From the NCBI GenBank assembly GCA_016222805.1, contig JACRQG010000037.1, forward strand, positions 151,576-215,575: a stretch of 64,000 nucleotides of DNA, in the 5' to 3' direction. Positions 60,966-64,000 of this stretch are shown here, in pieces. This DNA is from Verrucomicrobiota bacterium (GTDB lineage Bacteria; Verrucomicrobiota; Verrucomicrobiia; Opitutales; Opitutaceae). A model generated the notes under the pieces. It ran no database searches and had not been told where the DNA came from. It saw only the letters and a list, made by a program, of their open reading frames with translations. The number at the start of each line of letters is the position of its first letter. Within the stretch, counting starts at the first letter, position 1. The position numbers and the translations under genes are program-made.

Positions 60966-61017
60966 CCCACGGAACACACGGAAGCCCGCCTTCCGCCTGT
61001 TCCGCGTGTTCCGTGGG
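60966..61017. terminator. Strong hairpin between aldolase and SDR genes
   Basis: CCCACGGAACACACGGAA (60966-60983) pairs with TTCCGCGTGTTCCGTGGG (61000-61017) with one mismatch and a 16-nt loop. There is no U-run, so it may be a dispersed repeat or a processing site instead of a terminator. Confidence 0.4.
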
Positions 61018-61034
61018 CCTCCTCCCTGTTTCCC

Positions 61035-61820
61035 TTGAATTCCACGCCCAACTTCTCCCTGACCGGCAAGGTCATCGTTCAATCCGGCGGCAGCGGTCTG
61101 CTTGGCCGCGCCCTCGTCTCCGGGATCGCGGCCAGCGGGGCGACCTTGGTCGTTGCCTCGCGCGACGCCGCGAAACTCGAGGCCCAGGCCGCCGCCGAAC
61201 GCGCCGCCGGCCGCAAGGTCCACGCCGAGCCGGTCGATCTCGGCCGCGAGGACTCAATCCACGCCCTGCGTGATCGCGTGCTCGCGGCCCACGGTCGCAT
61301 CGACGGCCTCGTCTTCAATGCCGTTTCGCGCCCGATGAAGTCGATGGCCGACGATCTGTCCGCCTGGAAATCCTCGATGGACACCAACGCCACCGGTTTC
61401 TTCGCCATCGTCCGCGCGCTCGGCGACGCCATGGCCAAGGGTGGAGGCGGCAGCATCGTCAACATCGCCTCGATGCAGGGCATGATTGGGATGAACCCCT
61501 GGCTCTACGAGGGCACGACCATGACCATCCCGCCCGACTACTTCTTCCACAAGGGCGGCATGATCAACCTCACCCGCTACCTGGCCTCGCACTACGGCCT
61601 ACAGAAGGTCCGCGTGAACGTGGTCTCGCCGGGCGGCATCTACAATCCGGAGCGCCCCCAGGCCCCCGCCTTCCTCGAACGCTACGGGAAGATGACCATG
61701 CTCGGCCGCATGGCGGACGCCGCGGAGATCGGCGGGGCCGTCGTCTTCCTTCTGAGCGACGCCTCCACCTACATCACCGGCGCCAACCTCGTCGTGGACG
61801 GCGGCTACACGGCCAAATGA
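61035..61820 (+). CDS. SDR-family dehydrogenase
   Basis: 261 residues, apparently from a TTG start; no ATG is available upstream of the Rossmann motif SGGSGLLGRALV. It has NIASMQG (catalytic Ser region), YFFHKGGMINLTRYL (Tyr-x-x-x-Lys), NVVSPGGIYNP and the C-terminal ITGANLVVDGGYTAK. It is a cytoplasmic NAD(P)-dependent sugar or hydroxy-acid dehydrogenase. It probably works next to the aldolase and lactonase. Confidence 0.87.
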   Translation: MNSTPNFSLTGKVIVQSGGSGLLGRALVSGIAASGATLVVASRDAAKLEAQAAAERAAGRKVHAEPVDLGREDSIHALRDRVLAAHGRIDGLVFNAVSRPMKSMADDLSAWKSSMDTNATGFFAIVRALGDAMAKGGGGSIVNIASMQGMIGMNPWLYEGTTMTIPPDYFFHKGGMINLTRYLASHYGLQKVRVNVVSPGGIYNPERPQAPAFLERYGKMTMLGRMADAAEIGGAVVFLLSDASTYITGANLVVDGGYTAK

Positions 61821-61875
61821 CGGGCCGCGACATGGCCGGCGGCGACGACCCGTCGCGACGCAAGTCCGTGGGTAG

Positions 61876-61900
61876 TGTGGGCGGGGCGACCTCGCCCCGC
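61876..61900. repeat. REP core, GGCGGGGCGA family
   Basis: TGTGGGCGGGGCGACC followed by TCGCCCCGC forms a tight hairpin. A single half-element lies in the gap between the two SDR genes. Confidence 0.6.
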
Positions 61901-61995
61901 GCCAGCCGTCTCCAGGTCGCACCGCCGCGAAACACAGTTTCCCGACCTGCCGGCCGAGAGATCGGCGTCACTTCCTGATTTCCCTCCCCTCCACG

Positions 61996-62775
61996 ATGTC
62001 CTCCCCGCTCCCCTTCTCCGGAAAGACGATTTGGATCACCGGTGGTGCCGGGTATCTCGGCACGCCCATCACCCTGGCGCTTGATGCCGCCGGCGCCCGC
62101 GTCGTGTGCATCGATCTCCAGGGTCGCGCCGAGACCCTCGTGCGGGATCGGCAGCTGACCCGCACCACGGGTCTCAGCTTCGACTGCAGCGATGCCGCCG
62201 CCCTGCCGGCCTTCCTCGACGCCACCATGGCCGCCCACGGTGTTCCGGACGGCGTCGCGCATCTCGCCTTCGCGTCCTCGGCCGGCAAACGCCTCGAGCA
62301 ACTGCTCCCGGCGGAGTTCCAGCGCACGTTCGACCTCGCCTTGACTCCGACGTTCGTTCTGTGCCGCGCGCTGGCCGAACGGATGAAGGCGCGCGGGTCC
62401 GGCAGCCTCGTGCTTTTCTCCAGCATGTACGGCCTGGTTTCGCCCGACCCGCGCATCTACGTCGACCAACTCACCCCGAATCCCATCGACTATGGAGCCA
62501 GCAAGGCGGCCGTGCTGCAGATGGCGCGCTACCTGGCGGTCCACTACGGCGCTTCCGGCATTCGTTTCAATTGCGTCACCCCGGGCCCCTTTCCCAATCC
62601 CGCCGTGCAGGCCGCCAACCCGGTCTTCCTCGGTGAGCTCAACCGCAAGACGGCGCTCAACCGCGTCGGCCGCAACGAGGAGATCGTCGGGCCCACGCTC
62701 TTCCTGCTCGGCGACGCGTCGAGTTACGTGACCGGTCATTCCCTCGTGGTCGACGGCGGGTGGACCGCCTGGTGA
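61996..62775 (+). CDS. SDR-family dehydrogenase (second)
   Basis: 259 residues. Motifs: WITGGAGYLGTPI (cofactor), VLFSSMYGLVSPDP (Ser), YGASKAAVLQMARYL (Tyr-x-x-x-Lys), NCVTPGPFPNP and YVTGHSLVVDGGWTAW. It is similar to, but not a recent copy of, the SDR at 61035. It probably catalyses another oxidation or reduction in the same pathway. Confidence 0.9.
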   Translation: MSSPLPFSGKTIWITGGAGYLGTPITLALDAAGARVVCIDLQGRAETLVRDRQLTRTTGLSFDCSDAAALPAFLDATMAAHGVPDGVAHLAFASSAGKRLEQLLPAEFQRTFDLALTPTFVLCRALAERMKARGSGSLVLFSSMYGLVSPDPRIYVDQLTPNPIDYGASKAAVLQMARYLAVHYGASGIRFNCVTPGPFPNPAVQAANPVFLGELNRKTALNRVGRNEEIVGPTLFLLGDASSYVTGHSLVVDGGWTAW

Positions 62776-62870
62776 CGAAGGCCACCGGCAAAACCTCGCC
62801 GGCGATCCCCTGGCCGGCCGGCGCGCACCCTTGCGTCGGTCGGTTCTCCCGCTAAGCACCGAAGACCTCC

Positions 62871-63758
62871 ATGCCCACCGACGCCCGCGTCTCGCTCTTC
62901 CGTTCCGTGGCCGCCGACCTCGGCGAAGGCGCTGTTTGGCACCCGCGCCGCCAGTCGCTGTTCTGGGTGGATATCCTGGGGAAGAAGATCCACGAGGCCG
63001 CGCCCGACTCCCGTGCCACCCTTTCCCGCCCGGTGCCGCAGTACATCGGCGCCCTCGTGCCGACGATCCGGGGTGACCTCCTGGTCGCGCTGCAGGATGG
63101 CATCCACCGCTACGATCTGTCGGCCCTGACGGCGACCCCCTTCGCGTGCCCGCCGGAACACCAAGCCGGAGAGATCCGCTTCAACGACGCCAAGTGCGAT
63201 CCGCAGGGCCGCCTCTGGGCGGGAACCATGGCGCTCGATGAATCACCGGAGCGCGGCGCGCTCTACCGGATCGCGACGGATGGATCGACGCGGCGGATGC
63301 GCGATCGGGTCACGGTTTCCAACGGCCTCGCCTGGTCGCCCGACCATCGCACCCTCTACTACATCGACTCCCCCACGCGAACCGTGAAGGCCTTCGATTA
63401 CGACGAGACCACGGGCGACCTCCATCGACCGCGCGTCGCGATCGACACCTCGACCGTGGCGGGCTATCCCGACGGCTGCACCATCGACGTCGAGGGAAAC
63501 CTCTGGATCGCGTTCTGGGATGGCTGGTGTGTGAGTCGCTGGGATCCCGTGCGCGGTCGCCTGCTCGATACCGTGAAGCTGCCCGTCGCCCGCGTGACCA
63601 CCTGCACCTTCGGCGGAGCGAATCTCACCACGCTCTACATCACCTCCGCCTCCTGTCGCCTCAGCGAGGCGGCTCGTCGCGAACAACCGGAGGCCGGATT
63701 TGTCTTCGCCGCCGAGGTCGGGACCTCCGGCTTCCCCACGGATTGCTTCGCGGGGTAG
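62871..63758 (+). CDS. SMP-30/gluconolactonase-family protein
   Basis: 295 residues. The metal site is formed by Glu in DLGEGAVWHP, Asn in GEIRFNDAKCDPQG, Asn in VSNGLAWSPD and Asp in YPDGCTIDVEG, all at the usual places of the six-bladed propeller. It hydrolyses sugar lactones made by the dehydrogenases of the cluster. It is the last gene of the plus-strand arm; a REP element follows after 35 nt. Confidence 0.92.
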   Translation: MPTDARVSLFRSVAADLGEGAVWHPRRQSLFWVDILGKKIHEAAPDSRATLSRPVPQYIGALVPTIRGDLLVALQDGIHRYDLSALTATPFACPPEHQAGEIRFNDAKCDPQGRLWAGTMALDESPERGALYRIATDGSTRRMRDRVTVSNGLAWSPDHRTLYYIDSPTRTVKAFDYDETTGDLHRPRVAIDTSTVAGYPDGCTIDVEGNLWIAFWDGWCVSRWDPVRGRLLDTVKLPVARVTTCTFGGANLTTLYITSASCRLSEAARREQPEAGFVFAAEVGTSGFPTDCFAG

Positions 63759-63793
63759 CGCGCCCACCCTCCAACACCCGCGAAGCCCGCCCT

Positions 63794-63864
63794 TGTAGGC
63801 GGGGCGACTTCGCCCCGCGATCTCCGGGCCGCGCAGCGCAACGTCGCGGGGCGGGGCCGCCCCA
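63794..63864. repeat. REP-like palindrome, GGCGGGGCGA family, downstream of lactonase
   Basis: 71 bp with left end TGTAGGCGGGGCGAC and right end GGGGCCGCCCCA, containing the hairpin GGCGGGGCGACTTCGCCCCG. It separates the lactonase gene from a convergent transposase end. Confidence 0.7.
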
Positions 63865-63875
63865 ATAGCGTCCAA

Positions 63876-64000
63876 TCAGAACCCATTCAACGTTAGCTGG
63901 TTCTGTGTATTGGAATCGGACTTGCTTGTATCAGGTTCGGCAAACAACTCAACGATAGGTACTTTCTGAAACGCGTTCACGGAGAGGATTTGCAAAACCG
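63876..64000 (-). CDS. IS4-like transposase, C-terminal end (partial)
   Basis: Forty-one codons run off the right edge and end at TGA (63876-63878). The peptide LQILSVNAFQKVPIVELFA ... NQLTLNGF resembles the C-terminus of IS4-family transposases. The DNA is clearly AT-richer than the neighbouring genes, which fits a mobile element. Confidence 0.6.
   Translation of the reverse strand, partial: VLQILSVNAFQKVPIVELFAEPDTSKSDSNTQNQLTLNGF

Overview
The window looks like chromosomal DNA of a high-GC verrucomicrobium, most likely an Opitutaceae-type organism. This rests on family content and was not checked against a database. The indicators are TonB-dependent receptors without SusD partners, Cys-type sulfatases, BNR/sialidase-like secreted enzymes, DUF1080 and GH127 proteins, VPDS-type C-terminal sorting tails, and TIR-Ser/Thr-kinase proteins. 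No rRNA, tRNA or CRISPR array was seen.

Layout. (1) 1-12777, + strand: a Y_Y_Y-type sensor kinase (5' end outside the window), its LuxR-type response regulator, then a tight run of TonB receptor, SGNH hydrolase, sulfatase, WbsX/GH99-like protein, second sulfatase and GH127 enzyme. Matching 16-bp palindromes lie at the start of the regulator gene and in front of the receptor, which suggests the regulator controls itself and the glycan operon. (2) 12778-23360: scattered metabolic and secreted genes (aldo/keto reductase, DUF1272, sialidase-like plus DUF1080, URO-D-like, ferritin-like, pyruvyltransferase-like, ceramidase-like). (3) 23360-40780: an accessory region. It holds a 1279-residue repeat protein, two TIR-kinase genes each lying between direct duplications, an ECF sigma factor, a pair of VPDS-tailed exported proteins in lower-GC DNA, and transposase and receptor remnants. 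(4) 40784-57430, - strand: a second catabolic block of five secreted propeller/sialidase-like proteins, two large TonB receptors with carboxypeptidase-regulatory-like domains, a HisD-family dehydrogenase and a GntR/FCD regulator. (5) 57491-63758, + strand and divergent from the regulator: two Gfo/Idh oxidoreductases, an HpcH/HpaI aldolase, two SDR dehydrogenases and an SMP-30 lactonase. Together these resemble a non-phosphorylative sugar or sugar-acid pathway. A nearly identical 16-nt operator-like sequence stands before both arms of blocks 4 and 5. (6) The right edge holds the 3' end of an IS4-like transposase.

The most striking non-genic content is small palindromic DNA. There is a ~148-bp element with 17-bp terminal inverted repeats in three copies. 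At least two REP-like families also occur, some inserted in frame inside genes. A GxxExxY nuclease-like gene lies between 28-bp inverted repeats inside block 5. The two REP-associated-transposase genes in the window are both decayed and share one internal deletion.
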